From Caryophanales bacterium UBA743 (GTDB lineage: Bacteria; Bacillota_I; Bacilli_A; RFN20; CAG-826): a stretch of 64,000 bases of DNA. The stretch is from NCBI GenBank assembly GCA_002297365.1, contig DBKT01000013.1:62001-126000 (forward strand), in the 5' to 3' direction. A model generated the notes under the pieces. The model saw only the letters and a list, made by a program, of their open reading frames with translations, did not search any database and had not been told where the DNA came from. This document shows positions 1-9,291 of this stretch, piece by piece. The translations under genes and the position numbers were made by a program. Position 1 is the first letter of the stretch; every line of letters begins with the position of its first letter.

Positions 1-1592
1 TCTTTCTTAGTCATTAAGAAACGGTCGTCATCCGGAGTCATCAAGACGTGACCACCCGTATTCCCACGAGGGATGATGGTAATCTTTTGGACCTTTTCGG
101 CATGAGGGAGAACAAGGCCAATGATGGCGTGTCCGGCTTCATGGAAGGCAACCTGTTTCCTTTCCGTAGGAGACATGCCTTTACTGGATTTTGCGGGTCC
201 GGCGATCCTTCTATCGATAGCTTCATCAATTTCAGGCATGCCGACGCTTTCTTTATGGAAGCGGACGGCGAGGATAGCGGCTTCATTTAAGATGTTATCG
301 ATATCTGCACCAGAGAACCCGACAGTGCGTTTTGCCAAGGCATGGAAATCAACAGATGGGTCAATCTTCTTGTTTCTTGCATGGACTTTGAAGATGGCTT
401 CTCTTCCTTCCGTGTTTGGAAGTCCGACGGTAATGACACGGTCAAAACGCCCTGGACGCAACAACGCTGGATCAAGAACGTCGTCACGGTTTGTAGCGGC
501 GATAACCAAAATACCGGAGTTATATTCAAAGCCGTCCATCTCAACGAGAAGTTGGTTTAAGGTTTGTTCCCTTTCATCGTTTCCACCGCCTAAGCCAGCT
601 CCTCTTTGACGGCCGACGGCATCGATTTCATCAATGAAAACGATGCATGGTGCGGTTTGTTTCGCTTTTTTGAACAAATCCCTAACACGTCCTGCGCCAA
701 CACCGACAAACATCTCAACGAAATCAGAGCCGGAAATGCTATAGAAAGGAACCCCTGCTTCTCCTGCAACAGCTTTTGCAAGCAAGGTCTTACCCGTTCC
801 TGGCGGGCCGATTAAAAGGGCACCCTTTGGTAAACGTGCACCATATTTGGAATATTTCTTTGGATCTTTGAGGTAGTCAACCATTTCGACCATTTCGGCT
901 TTCTCTTCATCGCATCCAGCGACATCGGAGAAACGAACCTTTGAAGATTCAACACGAGCGGGAGAGCGATTGAAATCCATCGCTTGGCGATTTGCGCCAC
1001 CCACAGAGGCGTTCAACCTCCAAAGAAGGAATCCGACAAAGAGAAGAATCAAAGCGGATTGGATAATGGTTGGTCCCCATGTGTCCCAGAAAGAAACAGC
1101 ATAGGGGTCAACGGCAACAATATAGGCAAAATCGCCATATGTCTTGTCATTTCCGGAAGCAGACCATAAATCCGTCGCCGTTTTGAAAATGCTGTAATAC
1201 GATGCGTGAACTGGGAAAGTTCCGTCTGTTGAGGCATTCGCATCATAGCTAAATTCTTCATTCCAGTGGTCGTATTGAATAACAACCGTGAAATCACGAC
1301 GATCGGTCTTGGGTTTTTCCTTGTTGTAACGACGACCATTCACCACTACAACCGAATTGTTCTTATTGGTAAAAGAGACGTGAGAAACATAATATTGAGA
1401 CTCTTCAACCGTGGTTTGCTTTGTGTTCACATTGTAACCAACATACGTATCAATATCGCTTTCATTCCACGTTTCAACGGGATTGGAAAATTGTCCAACA
1501 ATAAGCCAAACGATTAAAACGATTAAAACGGTAGTCAGCAAATAAGGCAAAATATACGAGATCTTGCTTTTCTTTGGTTTTTGTTCGTTCAT
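1..1592 (-). CDS. ftsH: ATP-dependent zinc metalloprotease FtsH (C-terminus beyond window)
   Basis: Membrane-bound AAA+ protease that extracts and degrades membrane and cytosolic proteins as a hexamer. My translation gives an N-terminal membrane helix (about 13-33), an extracytoplasmic stretch, a second helix (about 168-188), Walker A GPPGTGKT near residue 260, a FIDEIDAVGRQRG Walker B/arginine-finger region, and the zinc site HEAGH at about 484-488. The second zinc ligand region lies past the left edge, so the gene is partial. HEAGH falls later than in E. coli (about 417), mostly because the extracytoplasmic part is longer. The ATG at 1592 sits behind AAGGAGG. It follows the pth-mfd-rqcP genes as in Bacillus, although separated from rqcP by 280 bases. 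Confidence 0.96.
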   Translation of the reverse strand, partial: MNEQKPKKSKISYILPYLLTTVLIVLIVWLIVGQFSNPVETWNESDIDTYVGYNVNTKQTTVEESQYYVSHVSFTNKNNSVVVVNGRRYNKEKPKTDRRDFTVVIQYDHWNEEFSYDANASTDGTFPVHASYYSIFKTATDLWSASGNDKTYGDFAYIVAVDPYAVSFWDTWGPTIIQSALILLFVGFLLWRLNASVGGANRQAMDFNRSPARVESSKVRFSDVAGCDEEKAEMVEMVDYLKDPKKYSKYGARLPKGALLIGPPGTGKTLLAKAVAGEAGVPFYSISGSDFVEMFVGVGAGRVRDLFKKAKQTAPCIVFIDEIDAVGRQRGAGLGGGNDEREQTLNQLLVEMDGFEYNSGILVIAATNRDDVLDPALLRPGRFDRVITVGLPNTEGREAIFKVHARNKKIDPSVDFHALAKRTVGFSGADIDNILNEAAILAVRFHKESVGMPEIDEAIDRRIAGPAKSSKGMSPTERKQVAFHEAGHAIIGLVLPHAEKVQKITIIPRGNTGGHVLMTPDDDRFLMTKK

Positions 1593-1618
1593 GTTTTCCT
1601 CCTTTTCATTCAAATAAA

Positions 1619-1669
1619 AAATTAACGTCTATTAAAAACGCTATCAACAACATACACCCTTTAAGGGTG
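1619..1669 (-). promoter_or_regulatory. ftsH promoter and adjacent palindrome
   Basis: On the minus strand TTGATA (1642-1647), a 17-base spacer and TAATTT (1619-1624) make a plausible sigma-A promoter about 30 bases before the ftsH start. Just upstream lies a perfect inverted repeat CACCCTT-T-AAGGGTG (1655-1669), a possible operator of unknown owner. The remaining spacer up to 1872 shows nothing else that I recognise. Confidence 0.5.
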
Positions 1670-1872
1670 AAAAGGAAAGGATTTTGCATTAATTTGTTTT
1701 GATGCGAACTATCATCTAGTAATTATGCGCATCTTCCAACATATACAGAGACCTCATAATTGTCGGAACACTCATATGAGCGAACCTTGATTAAATTGTG
1801 AAGCAGAATATTGAAGAATTCGATTTTAAAAAGAAATGCACATCAAGACAAAAAGATAAATTGAAAAGACCG

Positions 1873-2139
1873 TTAAGATAAGATTTCCCTAACCTCATCG
1901 GAAAGAATCTCATACATCTCTTTGGCTTCATCTTTCTTCGCATAAGGCTTAGCCGCAAGGATTTTGGCTGTTATTTTATGTCTTCCCATGGTGAGAGTGA
2001 GGATGTCTCCAACACAAACTTCTGAAGACGCTTTAGCAACTTTGTTATTAAGTAATACGTCTCCATCATCACAGAGTTCTTTCGCCACTTCTCTTCTTTT
2101 CGTTAGACGTGACACCTTTAACCATTTATCAATTCTCAT
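1873..2139 (-). CDS. rqcP: RqcP-like S4-domain RNA-binding protein
   Basis: 88 residues, almost entirely one S4 RNA-binding domain (MRIDKWLKVSRLTKRREVA opening, a charged loop and a short C-terminal helix). This is the YabO/RqcP family, which binds 50S subunits carrying stalled peptidyl-tRNA and helps RqcH add C-terminal alanine tails. Its start overlaps the mfd stop by 4 bases, so the two are translationally coupled. In Bacillus yabO also lies downstream of mfd, which supports the assignment; Hsp15 is the close alternative family name. Confidence 0.88.
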   Translation of the reverse strand: MRIDKWLKVSRLTKRREVAKELCDDGDVLLNNKVAKASSEVCVGDILTLTMGRHKITAKILAAKPYAKKDEAKEMYEILSDEVREILS

Positions 2140-5100
2140 AAGATATTATCCCCTTCATTTTTTCTTTTTGTATATAGCTCATCGATTGTTTGAAGAATAC
2201 GATATAGCTCATCGATCCAGTCATCTTTCTTGTTGCGTTTTAGACGAACGTGGACTTTCTTGTCCACGAAATTCACTTTGATTTCATTCATAAATGGCAA
2301 AAGAGCGTTAAATAAGTCCACGGCTATATGTGAGACGCTCGTAAAAGAATCGCTCAAAAGAATGTCAACATAGGCATCCATTTGCTCTATCTTGAAGAAT
2401 TCTTCTTTCTCCATCAAGAAATTGATGCGCTTTTGCAAGATAAGCAGTTCCACCTGATGAGGCATTTTTCCATACACGTCTCGCATATGTGAGGCAACTT
2501 TCTTAAGCTCTTCTTCATTTTTGGCATTCTCTAAATCTTGATAGAGCTCAATCTTATCGGAAGCAATCGCATAGCTTTTTGGAATATAGGCGTCGATATC
2601 GAAAAGAGTTCGAGATTTGGGTGGGGCTTTCTTAATGCCCGTCTTTTTCTCTTCAATGGCTTCGTTAAGCAGCTGCATATATAAGTCCAAACCCACCGAA
2701 TCGATAAATCCGGCTTGTTCGGGACCGAGGATATCCCCTGCCCCGCGGATCATCAAATCACGTTGGGCAATCTTATATCCAGAGCCTAATTCAGTGAAGT
2801 CCTGTATGGCTTTTAGACGTTTAACGGCATCCTGGTTCATCTTCTTATGGGGTTTATACATTAAATAAGCGTAGGCAACCCTGTCCCCTCTTCCAACGCG
2901 GCCCTTAATTTGATAAAGCTGAGATAAGCCAAAATGATCGGCATCCTCTACGATAATCATGTTGGCATTCGGAACATCAATGCCGTTTTCAACAATGGAT
3001 GTCGCGACTAAAACGTTAAGCTCGCCATCATAGAATTTTTGCATCACGTCCTCGATATCTTCTTTTTCCATTTGGCCATGGACCACACCTACTTTAGCAT
3101 CCGGGAGGTGGCGAGAGATTTTGCTTCCGATTTCATAGATTGTCGAAATCGTATTGTGGATAAAGAAAACCTGCCCAGAACGAGCAAGCTCTCGCTTAAT
3201 TAATTCATATACGACATTATCTTCGTAAGGCGTAACGTAGGTTTGAATGGGGGTCCTCGCCTCAGGAGGAGTATTGATCGTAGACACGGGCCTTATGCCA
3301 ATTAAGGACATTTGCAAGGTTCTAGGTATTGGCGTAGCGGAAAGAGTCAAAACATCCACGTCCTTTTTCATTTCTTTGATTTTTTCTTTTTGGGCAACGC
3401 CAAAACGTTGCTCTTCATCGACGATAAGAAGGCCAAGATTCTTAAAACGAACCTCTTTGGATAAGAGTTTATGAGTGCCAATTACAAAATCGATGGTTCC
3501 TTTTCCCAACCCCTCCAAAATCAATTTGACTTCATGAGCAGAAACCATGCGGGAAAGCAAAGCGATATGCACCCCAAAAGTTTGAAAACGCTCTGTTGCC
3601 ACCTCATAATGCTGCCTCGCAAGCAAGGTGGTTGGCGCAAGCATGGCGACCTGTTTGCCATTATCGATAGCCTTAAAGGCTGCGCGAAAGGCAATCTCCG
3701 TCTTTCCAAAGCCCACATCCCCGCAAAGAAGACGATCCATCGGATATGGCTTTTCCATATCCTTTTTGATTTCCTCTAAAGACCTTGCTTGGTCGGTTGT
3801 CAAAGAATAAGGAAATTCATCTTCGAAGCGTTTCTGAAGTTCATCATCTTCGCTAAAAGCGTACCCTTTCACCTTCGCTCTTTCGCCATAGAGGGCAATC
3901 AAACGATCGGCTAAATCATTGACGCGGGATTTGATTTTTGCTTTTTTCTTTTCCCAATCCCCGGAATAAAGATGGGAGAGTTTTGGTGCGTATCCTTCTC
4001 TTCCTGAATATTTTCGAACCAGCCGGAACTGATCCAAAGGAACATATAATTCATCCCCTCCAGCATAGGCGATTTCCAAATAGTCCCTATGAACCCCGTC
4101 TGTTTCCATGGTCTTCACTTGGATGAATTGGCCAATGCCGTTATACTCGTGAACAACGTAATCCCCTGGTTTTAAGTCTTGATAGCTTTTTAAAATCGTC
4201 GCATTCTTAAATCTTCCCGAAAAACGGGTTGCAACAAGTTTCTTGCCGAATAATTCGCTTGTGGAAATATAGGTAACCGAATAGGAAGGGAGTTCAAATC
4301 CCACATTCAAAGAGAAATCGGATACTCCCAATTGCCCTTTAGGAAGCTCCAATCCTTGGATGTCCTCATAAGAGACTTTAAACTCCTTCAGAAGGTTTTT
4401 AACCGTGTTTCTTTGGTGTTGGTCAGCCAAAGTCAAAACGATCTTTTTTGAGGAACGGTAAGAATCGATAAGCGTAACAAGAGAGGAAATACCCGCCCCC
4501 GTAGAAACTAAAGGCCTTGTTTGGAATATCTCATCATCTGGAGTATGGGAAAATTTAGACCCATAGGAAACATTCTTATTTAAAAAGGCTTCCTCAAGGG
4601 TCATATATTCCTCTAAATGAGAGGGGGCTTGGCCGTTTTTTTGAAGTTCAAGAAGGTAATCGCGCGCTTCTTGGAAGAGGAGATTGCTTGATTCTACAAA
4701 TCCTTCTTTGTCAGGAATAAAAACAACCTTCGGATCAAAATAGGAAAGGATGGAGTTTGCTTGATTTAAGGCAAAGCCATAGTAACGATAAAGGCGGTTC
4801 TTATAGTTTCTAGCAAGGACATCTTCCATATCCCCGTTTATGGTTTGTTGATACAGGTCCTTGGTATTTTCGTTTTTCATGAGAGAAAGATCCTTCTCCA
4901 TGACTTCCTTCATGCGAGTAGAGAAATCATCTAACTCCTCATCGGTTAGAAGAGTGTCGCTTGCAGGCAAAACCTCCATGGATTCCAATTTTTCCAACGA
5001 GGACTGGCTGGCGATATCAAAATACTTAATGCTTTCTATCTCGTCATCAAAAAACTCAACACGAATCGGCTTAAGATAGTTCACGGAAAAAATATCCAGT

Positions 5101-5621
5101 ATGTCGCCACGCAAAGCAAACTGCAAAGATTGGTCTACCTTGTTCACACGGGTGTAGCCCGCATTCGTTAAAATGGTTTTTAGTCTCTCCAAAGAAAAAC
5201 GGGAACCCACTTTCAGCTTAAGGGTTAATTCTTCAAAAGTTTCTTTTTTTGGCAAGAAACGGCATAAAGCAGAAGGGTGGGTGATAAGCACCTTGTCTTT
5301 TCCAAAGGCAAGTTGCCCCATTGCATAGATTCTTTGGGCCATCAGTTCTTTAGAAGAAGATAGAGCTTCCGCCCGTAAAAGCTCGTCTGAAGGGAAAAGC
5401 ACGAGATCGCTCTCCGGAATGAAATTCAATAAGAACTCATAGACTTTTTGAGCCGTATAGAAATTATTGGAGACAATCGCATACGAATCTTTCTTCTTAT
5501 GATATAAGGCAGCGAAAAGAAGACCCACCCCTATCGTATCATCCAAAACGAAAGAACCTCTTTTTCTCTTTAAAAGAGAGGTGTAATTCAAATTGTCGAA
5601 TAAAGAATAAAAATCAGTCAT
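2136..5621 (-). CDS. mfd: Transcription-repair coupling factor Mfd
   Basis: 1161 residues, normal length for the family. Mfd removes RNA polymerase stalled at DNA lesions and recruits UvrA. Visible in order: an N-terminal UvrB-like region, the CarD-like RNA polymerase interaction domain (about 478-560, with LKPGDYVVHEYNGIGQF), a superfamily 2 translocase with Walker A GDVGFGKT (about 633-640) and DEEQ box (about 733), the TRG/helicase-C region with GRVGRG, and the C-terminal UvrA-masking domain. It overlaps pth by 8 bases upstream and rqcP by 4 downstream, so all are one transcript. No lesion is seen. Confidence 0.97.
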   Translation of the reverse strand: MTDFYSLFDNLNYTSLLKRKRGSFVLDDTIGVGLLFAALYHKKKDSYAIVSNNFYTAQKVYEFLLNFIPESDLVLFPSDELLRAEALSSSKELMAQRIYAMGQLAFGKDKVLITHPSALCRFLPKKETFEELTLKLKVGSRFSLERLKTILTNAGYTRVNKVDQSLQFALRGDILDIFSVNYLKPIRVEFFDDEIESIKYFDIASQSSLEKLESMEVLPASDTLLTDEELDDFSTRMKEVMEKDLSLMKNENTKDLYQQTINGDMEDVLARNYKNRLYRYYGFALNQANSILSYFDPKVVFIPDKEGFVESSNLLFQEARDYLLELQKNGQAPSHLEEYMTLEEAFLNKNVSYGSKFSHTPDDEIFQTRPLVSTGAGISSLVTLIDSYRSSKKIVLTLADQHQRNTVKNLLKEFKVSYEDIQGLELPKGQLGVSDFSLNVGFELPSYSVTYISTSELFGKKLVATRFSGRFKNATILKSYQDLKPGDYVVHEYNGIGQFIQVKTMETDGVHRDYLEIAYAGGDELYVPLDQFRLVRKYSGREGYAPKLSHLYSGDWEKKKAKIKSRVNDLADRLIALYGERAKVKGYAFSEDDELQKRFEDEFPYSLTTDQARSLEEIKKDMEKPYPMDRLLCGDVGFGKTEIAFRAAFKAIDNGKQVAMLAPTTLLARQHYEVATERFQTFGVHIALLSRMVSAHEVKLILEGLGKGTIDFVIGTHKLLSKEVRFKNLGLLIVDEEQRFGVAQKEKIKEMKKDVDVLTLSATPIPRTLQMSLIGIRPVSTINTPPEARTPIQTYVTPYEDNVVYELIKRELARSGQVFFIHNTISTIYEIGSKISRHLPDAKVGVVHGQMEKEDIEDVMQKFYDGELNVLVATSIVENGIDVPNANMIIVEDADHFGLSQLYQIKGRVGRGDRVAYAYLMYKPHKKMNQDAVKRLKAIQDFTELGSGYKIAQRDLMIRGAGDILGPEQAGFIDSVGLDLYMQLLNEAIEEKKTGIKKAPPKSRTLFDIDAYIPKSYAIASDKIELYQDLENAKNEEELKKVASHMRDVYGKMPHQVELLILQKRINFLMEKEEFFKIEQMDAYVDILLSDSFTSVSHIAVDLFNALLPFMNEIKVNFVDKKVHVRLKRNKKDDWIDELYRILQTIDELYTKRKNEGDNIL

Positions 5622-6204
5622 TTCCCTTTCGCTTAATAGAGTTGTATTTGCTCATGATTTTAGAAAAATTAGAATCGTCCATCGCAATATCGCGCAAGGC
5701 CTTAGCCGCATTGTCGGTCGCAAAATTCAAGGCGTCATAAGAATCGCCTTTTGGCTTCCCTAAAACAAAATTAACGGAATCTTTGCTAGGAGGTTCCCCA
5801 ATTCCAACACGGATGCGGCGGAATTGATCGTTAGAAAACATATCGATGATGTTCTGCATCCCTTTATGCCCTCCGGAAGAGCCATTCAAACGAAGGCGGA
5901 TTGCGCCTTCCTCAATAGCCATATCATCGTAAACGACAACGATATCTGAAGGAGTCAATTTATAGAAATCGGCAAGGGGGCGGACGCTCGTCCCGGAAAG
6001 ATTCATGAACGTTTGAGGCTTTAATATGAGAATCGGCTCAGGAAAAAGAGGGTTTTTAATTATTCCGTATAGCCCCTTAAAATCAGAATGGTCAAAAGAG
6101 CCGTTCGCCAATTCCGCAAACTTATCCAAAGCTATAAAACCCATGTTATGGCGGGTCCATTCATATTCTTTTCCAGGATTTCCTAAGCCAACAAAGAGTT
6201 TCAT
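5614..6204 (-). CDS. pth: Peptidyl-tRNA hydrolase
   Basis: 196 residues. Cleaves the ester bond between peptide and tRNA on prematurely released peptidyl-tRNAs. The N-terminus has the family signature VGLGNPGKEYEWTRHNMGF; catalytic or binding residues expected from the E. coli enzyme are present as N9, H19, N68 and D93, and the GGHKG loop is present. It starts within the stop of the flavodoxin gene (1-base overlap) and runs into mfd, the common pth-mfd order of Firmicutes. Confidence 0.97.
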   Translation of the reverse strand: MKLFVGLGNPGKEYEWTRHNMGFIALDKFAELANGSFDHSDFKGLYGIIKNPLFPEPILILKPQTFMNLSGTSVRPLADFYKLTPSDIVVVYDDMAIEEGAIRLRLNGSSGGHKGMQNIIDMFSNDQFRRIRVGIGEPPSKDSVNFVLGKPKGDSYDALNFATDNAAKALRDIAMDDSNFSKIMSKYNSIKRKGND

Positions 6205-6746
6205 TATTTACTTGCCTCACCAAGCTTGATCTCTTGGATCACATTGACAACGCGATCCACTTTCTCATTATCGTATACTTCAATCGGATTGTCTTTTACC
6301 CAGCTTATATCTTGGGGATTTCCTCCCGCAAGTTCAGGATGGGCTTCCATGAATTTCAAAGATTGGGTAAACATAAGGCGATCCATGAAATTCAGCTTAG
6401 AGAAATCAAAACTCCCGCGGAATTGATAGAAACGAAGATGATAATCCCCTAAAACATTCGTTTGAATAAGATTTTCTCTGCTTTCTTTATTCGCCATGCC
6501 CATGCCGGTGGCAAAAAGCAAGACGGCTTTGTCTTTCATCTCTTCCCAATGTTGGAGAAAATCGTCAATCTTTTGAATTTTCCCTCCGCGAATATAAGAC
6601 CCGAAGACGATGATGTCATAGTCATGGATGTTCTTCCATTTCACTTTTTTAAAAGGGCAAAGATCCCCGTCTACACGTTTCGCAATATCGGTCGCATATT
6701 TCTCTGTCGAGCCGTATTTGGATTCAAAAATTACTAGAGTTTTCAT
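6204..6746 (-). CDS. Flavodoxin-domain protein (HemG-like)
   Basis: 180 residues with a flavodoxin fold: FMN phosphate loop ESKYGSTEKYA at residues 8-18, the isoalloxazine-contact stretch FGSYIRGGKI (about 48-57) and a later FATGMG strand. The family includes short-chain flavodoxins and HemG-type protoporphyrinogen oxidases; no haem genes are nearby, so only a flavin redox role is supported. First gene of the flavodoxin-pth-mfd-rqcP operon. The ATG at 6746 has only a weak ribosome site (AAAG). The C-terminal extension after residue 130 resembles the HemG-like subgroup. Confidence 0.8.
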   Translation of the reverse strand: MKTLVIFESKYGSTEKYATDIAKRVDGDLCPFKKVKWKNIHDYDIIVFGSYIRGGKIQKIDDFLQHWEEMKDKAVLLFATGMGMANKESRENLIQTNVLGDYHLRFYQFRGSFDFSKLNFMDRLMFTQSLKFMEAHPELAGGNPQDISWVKDNPIEVYDNEKVDRVVNVIQEIKLGEASK

Positions 6747-6928
6747 ACTTTAGAAGTTTAGCACGAGTGCAAAGAAGAAAAAATAACGCCTTTCTTAGCA
6801 GGAAAGAATTCCCAGAAAAAGCGTTTTACATATTCTTTACATTCATATAAAAAATACCGATATAACGCTTTTCAAAAGTCTAACGGATTTATAATTCACC
6901 GATTTAATCTATCCTATTGATATTATAA

Positions 6929-6956
6929 TTGACTATGCATTTGTTTCTTGTATTAT
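6929..6956 (+). promoter_or_regulatory. Promoter of the TetR gene
   Basis: TTGACT (6929-6934), 16-base spacer, TATTAT (6951-6956), followed 20 bases later by AGGAGG and the start codon. The rest of the 6747-6928 spacer is AT-rich with no other element that I can support. Confidence 0.6.
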
Positions 6957-6990
6957 TGTAGAAGTCTTTTTTGCAAAGGAGGGGTTGTAT

Positions 6991-7581
6991 ATGCCAAGAA
7001 CAGCAGCTCAAAATGAAGCGATTCGCGACAAAAGAAAAGACAAGATAATGAACAAAACATTGAAGCTCTTTTCTATCAAAGGGTTTGATTCAATTACGAT
7101 CGATGACATTTCTAAAGCCTCCAATTGTGCCCATGGGCTCTTCTACCACTATTTTGACGTAAAGGAAGACCTCTATAATGCCATCGTTACTTTATATGAA
7201 ACAAAATATTCCAATAAACTGCTCAATTATGATGAAATTGAAAAAATGCCTCCTTATGACGCTTTGAAAACAATCATTGAGTTCTATCATAACGTTTTAT
7301 CGGAAAGTGATTTGCTTGTCCATTACGCTAGATTGAACCTAAATCGTTTCTTTCAAACAAGAACTGCCACGAAAGCACTAAGCGGTACCGATTTGTTCGT
7401 TCTCCTTCCGAAATTAATCGCAAAAGGTCAAGAAGAAGGCAGCATTCATAATGGAAATCCAAACGACATCGCTAAAATCATAATGAGCGTTTTCCTTACA
7501 GAGACGGAATTGAGGCTAATCATGAAAGATGATTTTAAGCCAATGGACCCCTCCTTTTTGATTTCTCAATTGCACGCTTAA
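6991..7581 (+). CDS. TetR/AcrR-family transcriptional regulator
   Basis: 196 residues. N-terminal TetR helix-turn-helix (about residues 23-62: the stretch from FSIKGFDSITIDDISKAS through GLFYHYFDVKEDL is classical), followed by a helical ligand-binding domain without a recognisable subtype. The ATG at 6991 is chosen because AGGAGG (6977-6982) is 8 bases upstream; a TTG at 6985 would be only 2 bases from it. Monocistronic: own promoter before, own terminator after. Its target could be itself, the leftward flavodoxin operon (238 bases away, divergent) or a distant pump gene; the sequence does not decide. Confidence 0.9.
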   Translation: MPRTAAQNEAIRDKRKDKIMNKTLKLFSIKGFDSITIDDISKASNCAHGLFYHYFDVKEDLYNAIVTLYETKYSNKLLNYDEIEKMPPYDALKTIIEFYHNVLSESDLLVHYARLNLNRFFQTRTATKALSGTDLFVLLPKLIAKGQEEGSIHNGNPNDIAKIIMSVFLTETELRLIMKDDFKPMDPSFLISQLHA

Positions 7582-7598
7582 TCTCTAAGAGGAGCATT

Positions 7599-7622
7599 AC
7601 GCACCAAGTTGGTGCGTTTTTT
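7599..7622 (+). terminator. Rho-independent terminator after the TetR gene
   Basis: ACGCACC (7599-7605), loop AAGTT, GGTGCGT (7611-7617), then a run of six T. Confidence 0.85.
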
Positions 7623-7639
7623 ATTTAGAAATCAGGAAA

Positions 7640-9208
7640 CTATTTTTTATGGTTCCTTTCTTGAAAACGATTGAACGCTTTGATGTTTTTATAAATCCCC
7701 TTGAGATTAGGATACATCTCTTCATATGCATTCTCGAAAAGATAATCGTAAAGCGCATGCGTCTTAACATCAGGCTCAAAGGTTCTGGTGATATGAACCA
7801 TGTTTTTGACCGCTTCTTCCGGAGAAGAGAACTCCTTCAAAGCAAGAAAACAAGATATGGCTGCCCCCAAGGAAGAGGTTTCAAATGTTTGAACACGGGT
7901 GACGCTTTTCCCCATGATGTCTGCCGTGATTTGGCAAATCTCATCGGACTGACTTCCGCCACCGCTGATACGGATGCCTTTGATAGAGTGATGGATTTTC
8001 TTCTCAAAATGCTCCAATCCCTCTCTTAAAGCGTAGGCGATCCCCTCAATTATGGCACGGTAAAAATGCTCTTGCGTAATCGCATCGGAGAAACCGATGA
8101 TTGCGCCTTTTGCTAAAGGCCTAGCCAAACCCGGTCCCCAATAAGGCTGAAGGACAAGGCCATCGCTTCCAGGAGGCACATCTTTCAGTTTTTTATTGAA
8201 ATCGTCCGCCGAAACATCAGAAATAACAATGTCGTCGACTTGTTTGCCGCCGAATTCTTTTAAAAACCAATTGATCATCCAATACCCACGATAAATTTGA
8301 ATATCCATGTTGTAATAATCAGGGATGCAAGATGGGTAGCCGGGCAAGAAAGTCTCTGATTCGGTGTAACGTTTTCTTGTTGTTTCCACCGTTGAGGCCG
8401 TGCCATAGGAGATGGCTGCCATTGTGTCATCCAAAACGCCAAGCCCTAACGTTTCGCAGGATTTATCAGAACCGCAAGCATAAAGCGTTAGACCAACAGG
8501 AAGCCCCGTTTCCTCATGGGCTTTTTCGGTGATTTTCCCTAATGGGGCTCCTTCTGGAACAATTTCGGCCAACATTCTTTTTTCGATGGAGAAAATCTGT
8601 CCTTTGAGATGTTTCGTCGGATTTTTATACCATTGCCTTTTTTTAAAATCGATTGGATAGTGACCCGCGAAATCGGAGGCGGAATCTTTCAATTCACCTG
8701 TAAGGCGATAGATGAAGTAAGTGGATATGTTGATGTATTTATCTACTTTCGCCCAATTCTCTGGCTCATTTTCGATAAGCCAGTTCGAGACGGATCTCCG
8801 GCGATTGAAGGCGATCGTATCGCTCATTCCGACCAAACGAAAAGCGGCACGAGAAAGAAAAGGCAAAGGCTTTTTGCATTCGGCATTTCTTTGATCTAGC
8901 CAAAGAATCATTGGGCGGATGACTTCTCTGTTTTTATCCAACAGCACCGCAGAGTCGCGGAAAGCTGTCAAGGTTGCGCCCGCTACGGTATTTAGTAATT
9001 CAGGGTAATTTTGGGCTAAACGCTTTGAACAATGGCAAAAAGCCTCAAAATAAACAGCCGGATCTTGCTCTGCGTAGTTCGGCTTCTTGGAAAAATAAGG
9101 TGGATTGTATTTTTCTTTTTCCATTGCCAATTCTTTTCCGGTCTTGTCAAAAATGGCAACACGAACGCTTTGCGTGCCGAAGTCTATTGTCAGAACGTTT
9201 TTATTCAT
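7640..9208 (-). CDS. FGGY-family carbohydrate kinase
   Basis: 522 residues. ATP-dependent sugar or polyol kinase of the actin-like FGGY fold. The N-terminal phosphate loop LTIDFGTQSVRVAIFD and the C-terminal GGGSQSDEICQITADIMG adenosine motif are intact. The length fits the xylulokinase-like branch, but the substrate cannot be read from sequence. It is divergent from the heptose cluster across 83 bases. Because the sedoheptulose kinase SHPK also belongs to FGGY and the neighbouring cluster consumes sedoheptulose 7-phosphate, supply of that precursor is a possible role (inference). Ribosome site AAGGAA is 6 bases before the ATG. Confidence 0.88.
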   Translation of the reverse strand: MNKNVLTIDFGTQSVRVAIFDKTGKELAMEKEKYNPPYFSKKPNYAEQDPAVYFEAFCHCSKRLAQNYPELLNTVAGATLTAFRDSAVLLDKNREVIRPMILWLDQRNAECKKPLPFLSRAAFRLVGMSDTIAFNRRRSVSNWLIENEPENWAKVDKYINISTYFIYRLTGELKDSASDFAGHYPIDFKKRQWYKNPTKHLKGQIFSIEKRMLAEIVPEGAPLGKITEKAHEETGLPVGLTLYACGSDKSCETLGLGVLDDTMAAISYGTASTVETTRKRYTESETFLPGYPSCIPDYYNMDIQIYRGYWMINWFLKEFGGKQVDDIVISDVSADDFNKKLKDVPPGSDGLVLQPYWGPGLARPLAKGAIIGFSDAITQEHFYRAIIEGIAYALREGLEHFEKKIHHSIKGIRISGGGSQSDEICQITADIMGKSVTRVQTFETSSLGAAISCFLALKEFSSPEEAVKNMVHITRTFEPDVKTHALYDYLFENAYEEMYPNLKGIYKNIKAFNRFQERNHKK

Positions 9209-9248
9209 ATTGATTCCTTGATGATAATTTTATCACATTAAATAAATC

Positions 9249-9260
9249 TAACACGTGTTA
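9249..9260. promoter_or_regulatory. Perfect palindrome in the divergent kinase/hddA spacer
   Basis: TAACACGTGTTA is a perfect 12-base inverted repeat centred in the 83-base region shared by the leftward FGGY kinase and the rightward heptose genes. Its placement suits an operator acting on both. The binding protein is unknown. Confidence 0.35.
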
Positions 9261-9291
9261 AAATACCGATGTAGTTATTCGAGGTTTCAAC

